This document shows, in pieces, positions 43,658-52,178 of a stretch of DNA of 64,000 nt (position 1 is the first letter of the stretch; each line of letters starts with the position of its first letter). The stretch is from a virus: positions 1 through 64,000 of the IMG/VR virus record IMGVR_UViG_3300042896_000657. The stretch is one strand, 5' to 3'. A program made the translations under genes and the position numbers. Below the pieces are notes generated by a model. It was not told the origin of the DNA. It saw nothing but the letters and a program-made list of their open reading frames with translations, and searched no databases.

Positions 43658-44284
43658 ATGAAAATTAGTTATGCAATTACTATAAGTTCCGAAATAAATG
43701 AACCTATTGATTTAATTCATTTTATTCATAAACATAAACAATCTCAAGATGAAATATGTGTATTGTTAGATAAACCTAAAATTCATCATTGGACGTTAGA
43801 CCAATTATATCGTTTTTCTTCTTCAAATTGGATTACATTAAAAGAATCAGCATTCCAAAACAATTTTGCTGAATGGAAGAATGAATTAAATAGTATGTGT
43901 AATGGTGATTATATTTTTAACATAGATGCTGATGAAATTCCATCAGAAACTTTCATAAATAATATTCATGAATTAATTGAACTTAATCCTGAAATAAAAG
44001 CATATGCTCTTCCTAGAGTAAATACAGTAGAAGGATTAACTCAAAAACATATTCAAAAATGGGGATGGAGGATTGATGATAAAAAAAGAATAAATTGGCC
44101 TGATTATCAAGTTCGTATCTATAAAAATACTCCTGAGATATATTGGGAAGGTAAAGTGCATGAGACTTTGAATATTAGAGATAAAGCCGTATCTTTACCT
44201 ATAGAAACACAGGATTGGGCTTTGCATCATCCTAAAACAATAGAAAGACAAGAAAAACAAAATAACTATTATGATACATTATGA
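43658..44284 (+). CDS. Glycosyltransferase, GT2-like
   Basis: 208-aa GT-A-type transferase. N-terminal strand MKISYAITISSEINEP; the metal-binding D-x-D is in YIFNIDADEIPSETF; a later VHETLNIR and WALHHPKT carry the acceptor-side residues. Short, as in phage and O-antigen GT2 enzymes. The stop overlaps the dehydratase start by ATGA. Confidence 0.75.
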   Translation: MKISYAITISSEINEPIDLIHFIHKHKQSQDEICVLLDKPKIHHWTLDQLYRFSSSNWITLKESAFQNNFAEWKNELNSMCNGDYIFNIDADEIPSETFINNIHELIELNPEIKAYALPRVNTVEGLTQKHIQKWGWRIDDKKRINWPDYQVRIYKNTPEIYWEGKVHETLNIRDKAVSLPIETQDWALHHPKTIERQEKQNNYYDTL

Positions 44285-45141
44285 TTACAATTAAACAAAA
44301 CAATTTGTATTTAATTACAGGGGGAAGTGGATTTTTAGGAGAGCCATTAACAGAGTATATATTATCACAAGGTGGAAGAGTAAGAATAATAGCTAGAGAT
44401 GAAGGTAAATTAATAAGAATTAAAGAAATGTTCCCCTCTGTTGAAATATTTCCAGGTGATATTTCTGATGTATTTGAAGTACAACAATCTATGAAAGAAG
44501 TTGTAGGTGTTTTTCATTTAGCTGCTTCTAAACATGTTGGGTTAGCAGAAAAATTTGTTCGAGAAAATATAAAAACAAATATATTAGGATCTTTAAATAT
44601 TTTGGAACAATCTATAAATCATCCCACTCTTGAATTTGTATTATCTATCTCAACAGATAAAGCAGCACAAGTAGCTGGAGTATATGGAGCTACTAAACTT
44701 TTAATGGAAAGATCTATTAAACAATATGAAGAATTAAATCAAAATGTTAAATATCGAATAGTACGTTATGGAAATGTTTTATATTCAACTGGATCTGTTC
44801 TATGTAAATGGAAAGATCTAATACAACAAGGAAAATCTGTAATAGTTACAGAACCTGAAGCTACAAGATTTTTTTGGACGGTTGCTGATGCTATACAATT
44901 GATAGAAGATTGTATGCAAAACTCAACAGATAGTACTCCATATTGTCCTACTATGAAATCAATGCGTATTAAAGATTTATTAAATGCTATGATTTTAAAA
45001 TATTCTAATGATCAAAATATAGAAATTAAAATTATTGGACTGCAACCTGGAGAAAATATGCATGAAAAAGTACTTGAAGAAGGTCCTTATTCAAATGAAG
45101 TTGAACATTTTACTGTAGAAGAAATTTTAACATTAATTTAA
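44281..45141 (+). CDS. UDP-sugar 4,6-dehydratase/epimerase (CapD/PseB-like SDR)
   Basis: 286-aa short-chain dehydrogenase. The Rossmann motif is LITGGSGFLGEPLTEYI, and STDKAAQVAGVYGATKLLME holds the usual catalytic Lys/Tyr-type segment of the CapD/PseB group. These enzymes convert UDP-GlcNAc to 4-keto-6-deoxy sugars for surface glycans or flagellin decoration. It overlaps the previous gene by 4 bp and supplies the operon with a donor sugar. Exact reaction is inferred. Confidence 0.8.
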   Translation: MITIKQNNLYLITGGSGFLGEPLTEYILSQGGRVRIIARDEGKLIRIKEMFPSVEIFPGDISDVFEVQQSMKEVVGVFHLAASKHVGLAEKFVRENIKTNILGSLNILEQSINHPTLEFVLSISTDKAAQVAGVYGATKLLMERSIKQYEELNQNVKYRIVRYGNVLYSTGSVLCKWKDLIQQGKSVIVTEPEATRFFWTVADAIQLIEDCMQNSTDSTPYCPTMKSMRIKDLLNAMILKYSNDQNIEIKIIGLQPGENMHEKVLEEGPYSNEVEHFTVEEILTLI

Positions 45142-45150
45142 AAATTAATT

Positions 45151-45801
45151 ATGAATAATAATAAAGACCTATCAGTTTTAATAGGATCCTGTGATAGTTA
45201 TAATTCTTTTTGGAAAAATTTTGATATATTATTTAAACGATATTGGAATGTTAATACAGAAAATATTTTTATAGGAGAAACTATCCCTATACCATATACA
45301 GGATACACTAATATACTCCCTGGAAAAATTTCTTGGGGTGAAAGAATATTAATTGCTCTAGAAAATATAAAAACAGAATATATATTTTTTATATTAGAAG
45401 ATTATTATTTAACAGAATCAATAACTTCAGAAATTATATCAGAACATATATCAACTTTAGAAGAATATTCAGCACATAAAATTATGTTGGATATAGTAAC
45501 TCATTCTGATTATAGATTAACAGAGATTAAACCTAATCTTTTTAAATTTAATTCAAATAGTATGTATCTAAATTCAGTACAACCAGCGATATGGAAAACC
45601 TCTTATTTAAAACAGGTATTACGTCCTGAATATAGTCCTTGGGATTTTGAATTAAAGGGTAATCAATTTGCATCAACATTAAATAATACTTTACTTATAC
45701 AAGCAAGAAATAAACCAATTTATTTTAATTATGTTAGAGTTGGAGGTAGAATATCAGAAGGATGGGAAGATGTTTTTAAAAAAGAAAATTTAACAAACTA
45801 A
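45151..45801 (+). CDS. Putative glycosyltransferase
   Basis: 216-aa protein with GT-A-like pattern: N-terminal LSVLIGSCDSYNSFWKNFDI, the acid motif IFFILEDYYLTESI in place of D-x-D, and a C-terminal YSPWDFELKGNQFAS. I am not certain of the family, but the position and acidic motif fit a sugar transferase or related glycan enzyme. Confidence 0.55.
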   Translation: MNNNKDLSVLIGSCDSYNSFWKNFDILFKRYWNVNTENIFIGETIPIPYTGYTNILPGKISWGERILIALENIKTEYIFFILEDYYLTESITSEIISEHISTLEEYSAHKIMLDIVTHSDYRLTEIKPNLFKFNSNSMYLNSVQPAIWKTSYLKQVLRPEYSPWDFELKGNQFASTLNNTLLIQARNKPIYFNYVRVGGRISEGWEDVFKKENLTN

Positions 45802-45804
45802 AAA

Positions 45805-46587
45805 ATGGAAACACAATTTAAAGGTGTATGGGTCTACGAAAAAGAAGCTATAGTAGATGGGTTTAAAGAAGTATGCATATCAGCAATAGAAAATGATAGC
45901 GTATTTTCTACCTTTAAGCAAAATAGTAAATTTTGCCCAGTAATAGGAAATGATGTACTTAATAAAGATATTTCAGATAAAATATATAATAGTCTTTTTG
46001 AAGATAATCTAATAACAATAGAAGAACTTCAAAAATATAAGTCAAATGATATAATAGGTGGACCAAACTTATATGATTATAATCCTGTAGGATTAATTTC
46101 CCCAGGTACTATATATTTTGTTAATGTGTTAAAAGAACTTAGAAAATATTTTGGAAATTTAACCAATCATAATATCGTGGAAATTGGTAGTGGATATGGG
46201 GGGCAAGCTAAAATATTATTAGATAGTGGAGTAAAATCTTATACTGTAGTAGATATATATCCTACTTTACAATTATGTCAAAAATATTTATCTTATTTTT
46301 CATATAATAATATAGATTTTATAAAATCAGATAATATTACACCTAAAAAATATGATACTGTAATATCTAATTGGTGTTTAAGTGAATTTGATGAGGAAGG
46401 AATGTCATTTTATATAGAAAATATAATTAAATATTGCTCTCAAGGTTATTTTTTAATGAATACTTGGGATAGTAGAAGAGATTATCTTTTAAATGAATTA
46501 AAAAAATATTTTGTATATGTAGAAACTTTTCAAGAAAATCCAAAAACACATCAAAATGATAATTGGGTATTAATAATTAAAAAATAA
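45805..46587 (+). CDS. Putative sugar O-methyltransferase
   Basis: 260-aa SAM-dependent methyltransferase: the SAM-binding motif is NIVEIGSGYGGQAKILLD, with DIYPTLQLCQKYLSYF and VISNWCLSEFDEEGMSFY. The overall layout resembles the 'putative sugar O-methyltransferase' family found in glycan clusters. It ends in a TAATG overlap with the next gene. Confidence 0.72.
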   Translation: METQFKGVWVYEKEAIVDGFKEVCISAIENDSVFSTFKQNSKFCPVIGNDVLNKDISDKIYNSLFEDNLITIEELQKYKSNDIIGGPNLYDYNPVGLISPGTIYFVNVLKELRKYFGNLTNHNIVEIGSGYGGQAKILLDSGVKSYTVVDIYPTLQLCQKYLSYFSYNNIDFIKSDNITPKKYDTVISNWCLSEFDEEGMSFYIENIIKYCSQGYFLMNTWDSRRDYLLNELKKYFVYVETFQENPKTHQNDNWVLIIKK

Positions 46588-47174
46588 TGGAAATACAAGC
46601 TTATATAATAAACATCTCAACAAGAGAAGATAGGCGCATTCATATTATTAATGAAGTTAGTAAATTACCATTTATAAAACCTACCATTGTAGAGGGAATA
46701 GTTGATGGTACTGGAACATGCTTTCATTCTCAAAGAAAATGCATACAAAATGCTAAGGAATTACAATTAGAATATGTACTAGTATTAGAAGATGATGCCC
46801 TATTTACAGATAATTGTGAGGAAATTTTAAAAAAATCATTTTTAGAAATACAAAATATAGAATGGGATATGTTATTTCTTGGAGCTAATCTATTTAGTCC
46901 CGCTTATAAAGTATCAGAGCATTTACTTAAACTTACAGGAGCTTGGTGTGCTCATGCATATATTGTTCATAATAGATTTTATGATACAATACTTTCATTG
47001 CCACCTAATAAAGAGATGGATACTCATTATGGAGAATTGATGGATAAACACAATGTTTATATGTCAAATCCTATGATAGCATATCAACTTCCATCATATT
47101 CTAATCTTCAAAATGGATTTAGAGATTATAATGAAGCAATAGATAGAAACTTTTTAACATATGTAAAAATATGA
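46587..47174 (+). CDS. Glycosyltransferase family 25-like
   Basis: 195-aa protein with the LPS-type GT25 pattern: AYIINISTREDRRIHIINEV at the N-terminus, and the metal motif VLVLEDDALFTDN, followed by GAWCAHAYIVHNRFYDTILS. GT25 enzymes are common in lipooligosaccharide synthesis. Overlaps both neighbours by 1 and 4 bp. Confidence 0.75.
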   Translation: MEIQAYIINISTREDRRIHIINEVSKLPFIKPTIVEGIVDGTGTCFHSQRKCIQNAKELQLEYVLVLEDDALFTDNCEEILKKSFLEIQNIEWDMLFLGANLFSPAYKVSEHLLKLTGAWCAHAYIVHNRFYDTILSLPPNKEMDTHYGELMDKHNVYMSNPMIAYQLPSYSNLQNGFRDYNEAIDRNFLTYVKI

Positions 47175-48043
47175 AAATACTTTTAGGGTGTTTAAATGCA
47201 AATGGATTAGGGGGTAGTGAATTATATCACTATGAATTAGCTAAAGAATTATATAATAATAACATAGATATTACATTATTTACTTTAAGAGAAATTGATG
47301 ATAAAGATCAAATAAGAATAAAACTTAATGATATTGGTATTAAACAAATTAGTTCTAAAAATATAAATAATAAAGAACAATTTGATATTATAGTAGCAAG
47401 TCAGCCTCAAGTAAATGATTTTCTTCTTAATATATATCCTAATACTCCCATCATTAGCATAATCCATTCAGAAATTAGATCTGAAGATCCAATATTAGAT
47501 CCAAGAATATCTCATTACATTGGTATAAGACAACCAATTATTGATATGTTAATTAATGAATATAACATTGAGTCAAGTAAAGTATCATTAATTTATAACC
47601 CAATTGACACTAGTAGATTCAATTCGAATAACAAAGAATCTTACGAAAAAACAACAGGAATATTCGTGGGTGAAGTATTAGATAATATTAGATTTGAAGC
47701 TATATCTCATTTAGTAAACGAATGTATTCAAAATGATTGGGATCTATTATTAATGAGTGAATCTCGTTATGATTTTAAACACCCCAATATAAAATATATT
47801 GATAAACGATGGGATAATGAAACAATAGTTAAAAATGTTGATTTTACCGCTGGAATTTTATTAGGAAGAACTACATTAGAAGGATTATGTTGTGGAGTAC
47901 CGGGATATGTTTATTATATTAATAAAAATGGTAATGTAACTGGGATTGATTTAATTGAACCCGATAATATTCAACAATTTGATAGTAAATATGTAGCACA
48001 ACAACATATAAAATTATATAATAAAATAATTAATAATAACTAA
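47171..48043 (+). CDS. Glycosyltransferase, GT4-like (short)
   Basis: 290-aa protein, shorter than the other GT-B enzymes in the operon. N-terminal ILLGCLNANGLGGSELYHYE is a typical GT4 start (GGSE); later SKVSLIYNPIDTSRFNS and LLGRTTLEGLCCGVPGYVYY match the donor-domain E-motif. Starts inside the previous stop (ATGA). Confidence 0.75.
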   Translation: MKILLGCLNANGLGGSELYHYELAKELYNNNIDITLFTLREIDDKDQIRIKLNDIGIKQISSKNINNKEQFDIIVASQPQVNDFLLNIYPNTPIISIIHSEIRSEDPILDPRISHYIGIRQPIIDMLINEYNIESSKVSLIYNPIDTSRFNSNNKESYEKTTGIFVGEVLDNIRFEAISHLVNECIQNDWDLLLMSESRYDFKHPNIKYIDKRWDNETIVKNVDFTAGILLGRTTLEGLCCGVPGYVYYINKNGNVTGIDLIEPDNIQQFDSKYVAQQHIKLYNKIINNN

Positions 48044-48046
48044 AAT

Positions 48047-48769
48047 ATGATATTTAGAACACAAAATGAACCTACTGTTACATTTTATAAAAATGAACAA
48101 TTTAAAAATCAATTTGGTAATGATAACGAATGGGTAGATGAAAGTAAAGAATTAGGAATTGAAGAAGAATGTAGAATTGATATTCCTAGCTGGCAGAATA
48201 GATATAACTATGAATGCCAAATATTAACTGATATTATTAACGTTAATAATTATAATAAAATTATTGAGTTAGGATCAGGACCTGGAGAATTAGGTCAAAA
48301 AATATTTAAAAACAAAACAGATTTAAATTATACCTTTATTGACCAACCCGGAGCAAAGCAAATTTTTGATTCAAGAGGATATAAGGGTAAATTTCTAGTA
48401 AAAGATTTAATGAATAAATTTGATGTTTCTGATTTAGATAAAGATTATGATTTTTTAATTACTAATGATTTTTTAGAACATATATATAATCCATCTATAG
48501 TAGTACAAGAATGTTATAATATTGTAAAAGATGGAGGAAAAATGTTTGTAAGTGTTCCTAATTGGAGAATGGGGCATACCTTTATATATAGAGGATTATT
48601 TGATTATGATAATTTTATATATTTTATGTATACTCATGGTTTTTCAATTAGTGGAATATTTGATTCTCCTTTAAAATGCTCACATTCCCCCAAATTATCT
48701 TCTGAATCAGAAATGGATAATCAATTAATAAATAGTTGGAATTGGTATATGTTATTTGATAAAATATAA
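48047..48769 (+). CDS. SAM-dependent methyltransferase
   Basis: 240-aa class I methyltransferase: SAM site IIELGSGPGELGQKIF, motif II FLITNDFLEHIYNPSIVV and motif III GGKMFVSVPNWRM. Belongs to the glycan operon, so a sugar or lipid substrate is likely. Confidence 0.78.
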   Translation: MIFRTQNEPTVTFYKNEQFKNQFGNDNEWVDESKELGIEEECRIDIPSWQNRYNYECQILTDIINVNNYNKIIELGSGPGELGQKIFKNKTDLNYTFIDQPGAKQIFDSRGYKGKFLVKDLMNKFDVSDLDKDYDFLITNDFLEHIYNPSIVVQECYNIVKDGGKMFVSVPNWRMGHTFIYRGLFDYDNFIYFMYTHGFSISGIFDSPLKCSHSPKLSSESEMDNQLINSWNWYMLFDKI

Positions 48770-48775
48770 ATAAAT

Positions 48776-49921
48776 ATGAATATATCATTATTAGTAGGAT
48801 TAAAAAATAATTTAGATTATAATAAACACTTCTACTCCACTACCCGAGCATTATATCCAGATGTTGAAATATGTTTTGTTAGTTATGGTTCCACAGATGG
48901 AACACATGAATGGCTTGATTCATTAGAAGATAATAATGTTAAATACTTCTATTCACCTGAAAATAAAACATTCTCAGATACATTTAATAAAGCTACAGAA
49001 TTAGCTACTAAAGAATATGTAGCATATCTTCATAATGATATTGTTTTAGCTCCTGGGTTTTTGGAGAATTTAGAAAAACATGTATCTTCTAATAATGTGG
49101 TATCATATACTACTATTGAACCCCCTATATTTGCGGGACATGAACGTCCTGGAAAATTAATTTACGATTTAGGAACTGATTTAGAAACATTTGATAAAGA
49201 TAAATTATATCAATTTGCTAAGGAAAAACAATCTGAATATAAAGATAAAATAGAACAAGGTATTACATTCTTTATGTGTTTACGTAAAGAAGTACTATTA
49301 CAGATTGGGGGAATGGATAATTTATTTAATCCTATGTTCTGTGAGGATGATGATTTAATATTAAGACTTAAACTATATGGTTTAAATCAATTTACTTCAT
49401 TAGATGCTATATGTTATCACTTCGTTAGTAAAACATCAAGATTTTCAGAAGAATATGTGAATAAAACACGAGAAATAGAACTTAATTCAAATGCAAATTT
49501 CATTAGAAAATGGGGATTCAGACATTCTAAATATAATAAACGTTACAATATTGCATATGTTGTTGATAAATGTAATTATGATATGATGGCTGCCTTAGAA
49601 CCATGGTGTGATAGATTATACATTGATGATGAAATGGGGGTATTACAAGCAATGTATTATGAAAATGAACATAAAAATACATCTTATAATCTTAAAAAAC
49701 GTATTTTAACTACAAAATATAATGATGCAATTGGAGAAAATGATATTATAGTAGAATTTGATGGAACTAAATTAAATAATAATTCATTTGATATTCTAAC
49801 TAATCTATCAGATATTATAACTGAATCAGGAGAAGTTGGTACATTTGAATTAGATATATTTAAAATTACCATTAATCAAATCGAATCAAATACAAAACCA
49901 TTAATATTTATACCAAAATAA
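48776..49921 (+). CDS. Glycosyltransferase, GT2
   Basis: 381-aa GT-A glycosyltransferase: SLLVGLKNNLDYNKHFYSTT, SYGSTDGTHEWLDSLE, the HNDIVLAPGFLENLE metal motif, GGMDNLFNPMFCEDDDLILR and a final catalytic-type ED. Last gene of the glycan operon. C-terminal 120 residues form an extra domain of unknown role. Confidence 0.85.
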   Translation: MNISLLVGLKNNLDYNKHFYSTTRALYPDVEICFVSYGSTDGTHEWLDSLEDNNVKYFYSPENKTFSDTFNKATELATKEYVAYLHNDIVLAPGFLENLEKHVSSNNVVSYTTIEPPIFAGHERPGKLIYDLGTDLETFDKDKLYQFAKEKQSEYKDKIEQGITFFMCLRKEVLLQIGGMDNLFNPMFCEDDDLILRLKLYGLNQFTSLDAICYHFVSKTSRFSEEYVNKTREIELNSNANFIRKWGFRHSKYNKRYNIAYVVDKCNYDMMAALEPWCDRLYIDDEMGVLQAMYYENEHKNTSYNLKKRILTTKYNDAIGENDIIVEFDGTKLNNNSFDILTNLSDIITESGEVGTFELDIFKITINQIESNTKPLIFIPK

Positions 49922-49929
49922 TAACAAAC

Positions 49930-50220
49930 ATGGCATTAGAAAATATAAAACCAAAATTAAAAGTTGATATAAATAAAAATGAAACCAAAAAAGGTATCAA
50001 AGTACAATTTATATTACCTAATACTGTTAGTGGTGATGAAAAAGCCCAATTAACACAAAAGTTACAAAGTAAATTAAATACTGGATTAGCACCGTATAAA
50101 TTAACAGCAAATACTGATACTGATGTTCCTTATGATAATATTATTGGATTTTTAATTAGCATCCAAGACATCAGATTATTAATAAAGAATGCTTTATCAG
50201 GTGATACTTCTGAAAAATAG
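49930..50220 (+). CDS. Small hypothetical protein
   Basis: 96-aa protein with Lys/Asp-rich N-terminus (LKVDINKNETKKGIKVQFIL) and helical C-terminus. Unknown; starts 8 bp after the last glycan gene, so may be the first of the next small-gene block. Confidence 0.55.
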   Translation: MALENIKPKLKVDINKNETKKGIKVQFILPNTVSGDEKAQLTQKLQSKLNTGLAPYKLTANTDTDVPYDNIIGFLISIQDIRLLIKNALSGDTSEK

Positions 50221-50236
50221 TATAAATAATTAATTT

Positions 50237-50536
50237 ATGTCAAGACAAGTCCCAATTTTTAGAATAACATTGGATAATACTGCTACATATCAAGATGTAG
50301 AAAAAAATCCATATATTAGGGAAATAGTAATGAATGAATTAATATGTGCTGTAAAAGATGGCCTAAAAAAGAAAAAAAGAGATATATCATTATTTATAAT
50401 AAATGATAGTGAATATATGGTTAGTTTAGATAAAAAACAATGGAAACCATCTTTAGAATCAGCTTTAACACATTATGAAAATTTAGAAGAATACCATAAA
50501 TGTTTTGAAATAAAAAATATAATAGATTCGTTATGA
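50237..50536 (+). CDS. Small hypothetical protein
   Basis: 99-aa charged protein (AVKDGLKKKKRDISLFIIND; SALTHYENLEEYHKCFEIKN) with no family known to me. Its stop overlaps the next start by 4 bp (ATGA). Confidence 0.55.
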   Translation: MSRQVPIFRITLDNTATYQDVEKNPYIREIVMNELICAVKDGLKKKKRDISLFIINDSEYMVSLDKKQWKPSLESALTHYENLEEYHKCFEIKNIIDSL

Positions 50537-50961
50537 AACCAACAAATAAACTACCAGAAGATGTAGAGGGTATTAAACAATCTTTAGAAAATATTCTTAA
50601 CGCAGATTTTAAAATTAAAAGAAAAAAAAGAACCGAATTAGATATTCAACGAGATTTATTTTTTAAAATAGTACTAAGTTTAGAAAAACTAAATATGCGT
50701 TCAAATGTATTGAATGTTGATTTAGATATAGATTTAAATAAATATGACGAAGTATTTTATAATACAATTGATGATTTGTTATTATTACATTTTGGAAAAA
50801 ATATTGCTGAAATAATATTCTTTTATGTTTATGATAGAATAGATCAAGATGGAAATGTTATATATTTAAATGATTCAAATGGGAATCCTGTAATTTTAGA
50901 TAATGTAAATGATTTATGGAGTTTAATTCAGAATATAAATAAAATATATAAAAATAAATAA
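50533..50961 (+). CDS. Hypothetical protein
   Basis: 142-aa acidic, helical protein (EGIKQSLENILNADFKIKRK then KTELDIQRDLFF-like charged helix). No domain recognised. Overlaps the previous gene by 4 bp and precedes the HTH/zinc gene by 5 bp. Confidence 0.55.
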   Translation: MKPTNKLPEDVEGIKQSLENILNADFKIKRKKRTELDIQRDLFFKIVLSLEKLNMRSNVLNVDLDIDLNKYDEVFYNTIDDLLLLHFGKNIAEIIFFYVYDRIDQDGNVIYLNDSNGNPVILDNVNDLWSLIQNINKIYKNK

Positions 50962-50966
50962 GTTAT

Positions 50967-51557
50967 ATGCCTGCTAAAAAAGAATTATTTAAAGAAGATA
51001 TTCTTAGAGCAATACGTCACACCAAAAGTAATAGAGCTGCTGCTCGATACCTAGGATGTTCATATCAGCATTATAAACCATACGCTAAGTTATTTAATGA
51101 TGAAGAAACAGGACAAAATCTGTTTGATCTACATAAAAATCAGTGTGGTAAAGGTATTCCTAAATTTCTTCCTAATAGACGAAGAGAACCAAATGTTAAA
51201 TTAATATTTGAAGAAGGTGTAGGTTATGAATCATTTACTACAACAAAAATCAAAACCAGAGGCATTGCTGAAGGATTTTTAAGAGATGAATGTTATATAT
51301 GTGGGTGTAATGAACGTAGAGTAACAGATTATAAAACACCAACATTATTAAATTTTAAAGATGGTAGTAAATCTAATTATGTATTGGATAATTTAGAAAT
51401 ATTATGCTATAATTGTTATTTTCTATATGTTGCTGATCCTTTAACAAATGATGAAGTTCGTCATATCGAAACAAATCAAACACCTAAAGCAAAACCATTT
51501 GAATGGGATTTAGATGATGAAGCTTTGTCTAATATGAAAGCATTAGGATTATTATAA
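50967..51557 (+). CDS. HTH plus degenerate HNH-type zinc protein
   Basis: 196-aa protein. An N-terminal helix-turn-helix is visible at SNRAAARYLGCSYQHYKPYA. The C-terminal half has CYICG...LLNFKDGSKSNYVLDNLEIL CYNCY, two C-x2-C pairs arranged as in HNH/treble-clef zinc modules, but without a clear HNH catalytic histidine. A DNA-binding regulator or nuclease relic is most likely. Confidence 0.6.
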   Translation: MPAKKELFKEDILRAIRHTKSNRAAARYLGCSYQHYKPYAKLFNDEETGQNLFDLHKNQCGKGIPKFLPNRRREPNVKLIFEEGVGYESFTTTKIKTRGIAEGFLRDECYICGCNERRVTDYKTPTLLNFKDGSKSNYVLDNLEILCYNCYFLYVADPLTNDEVRHIETNQTPKAKPFEWDLDDEALSNMKALGLL

Positions 51558-51578
51558 TATATCCCTTAAAAATTATTT

Positions 51579-51600
51579 AAGCTCCATTTTTGGGGCTTTT
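51579..51600 (+). terminator. Rho-independent terminator
   Basis: GCTCC (51581-51585) pairs with GGGGC (51592-51596) with one G-T wobble, followed by TTTT. Ends the preceding operon before the secreted-protein block. Confidence 0.65.
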
Positions 51601-51607
51601 ATTGTCT

Positions 51608-51623
51608 ATTGATATTTATCAAT
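51608..51623 (+). repeat. Palindromic ATATTTAT box
   Basis: ATTGATATTTATCAAT: perfect 7-bp arms ATTGATA/TATCAAT with a 2-nt spacer, containing the ATATTTAT core. It could be an operator on top of a promoter for the secreted-protein genes that follow. Confidence 0.5.
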
Positions 51624-51683
51624 AAGAAATAATATATTAGTTTTATTAATTAAGGTTGTCAAACACTAACTAATATTATTAAT

Positions 51684-52178
51684 ATGAAGTACACTGTTGC
51701 AATATTATTATTGATTACCATTATTCTGGCTGGTGCAACACCAACAAATCCCCCATCAATTTACATTTTACCTATTAAAAATAGTATTAAAGTAGGTACT
51801 CTTTCTGGAAATATTAATCTTACTTTAGGTGTTAAAAATATTTTAGAAGAAGCATTAATGGATAAAGAATATAATTTATCTAATAATCAAGAATCATCAG
51901 ATTATACTCTTCAAACTGAATTAATTTATTTTGATATTATGCAGACTAATAAAAATATATCTGTATTTCATAAAAATGAAAATGAAACAATTATAAGAAT
52001 AAAAGGAATATTATATAATAAAAATAAAAAAATAAAGGAAATTATTGTTGAAGAATCATCATCAGAGATATCTTCATCAACATTAGCTATTAGTTATGAT
52101 GGTTCGTTTAATCAACAAACAGCAAGAAATGCTGTAAAAAAAGCATGTATTAAATTAATAGAAGGGATAATTAAATGA
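51684..52178 (+). CDS. Secreted hypothetical protein
   Basis: 164-aa protein with an N-terminal signal peptide (MKYTVAILLLITIILAGATP). The mature region is beta/helix mixed (SIYILPIKNSIKVGTLSGN; NLTLGVKNILEEALMDKEY) ending in an Ala-rich helix (QTARNAVKKACIKLIEGIIK). The general form resembles small periplasmic proteins around CsgG-type systems, but I see no decisive motif. It overlaps the next gene by 4 bp. Confidence 0.5.
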   Translation: MKYTVAILLLITIILAGATPTNPPSIYILPIKNSIKVGTLSGNINLTLGVKNILEEALMDKEYNLSNNQESSDYTLQTELIYFDIMQTNKNISVFHKNENETIIRIKGILYNKNKKIKEIIVEESSSEISSSTLAISYDGSFNQQTARNAVKKACIKLIEGIIK

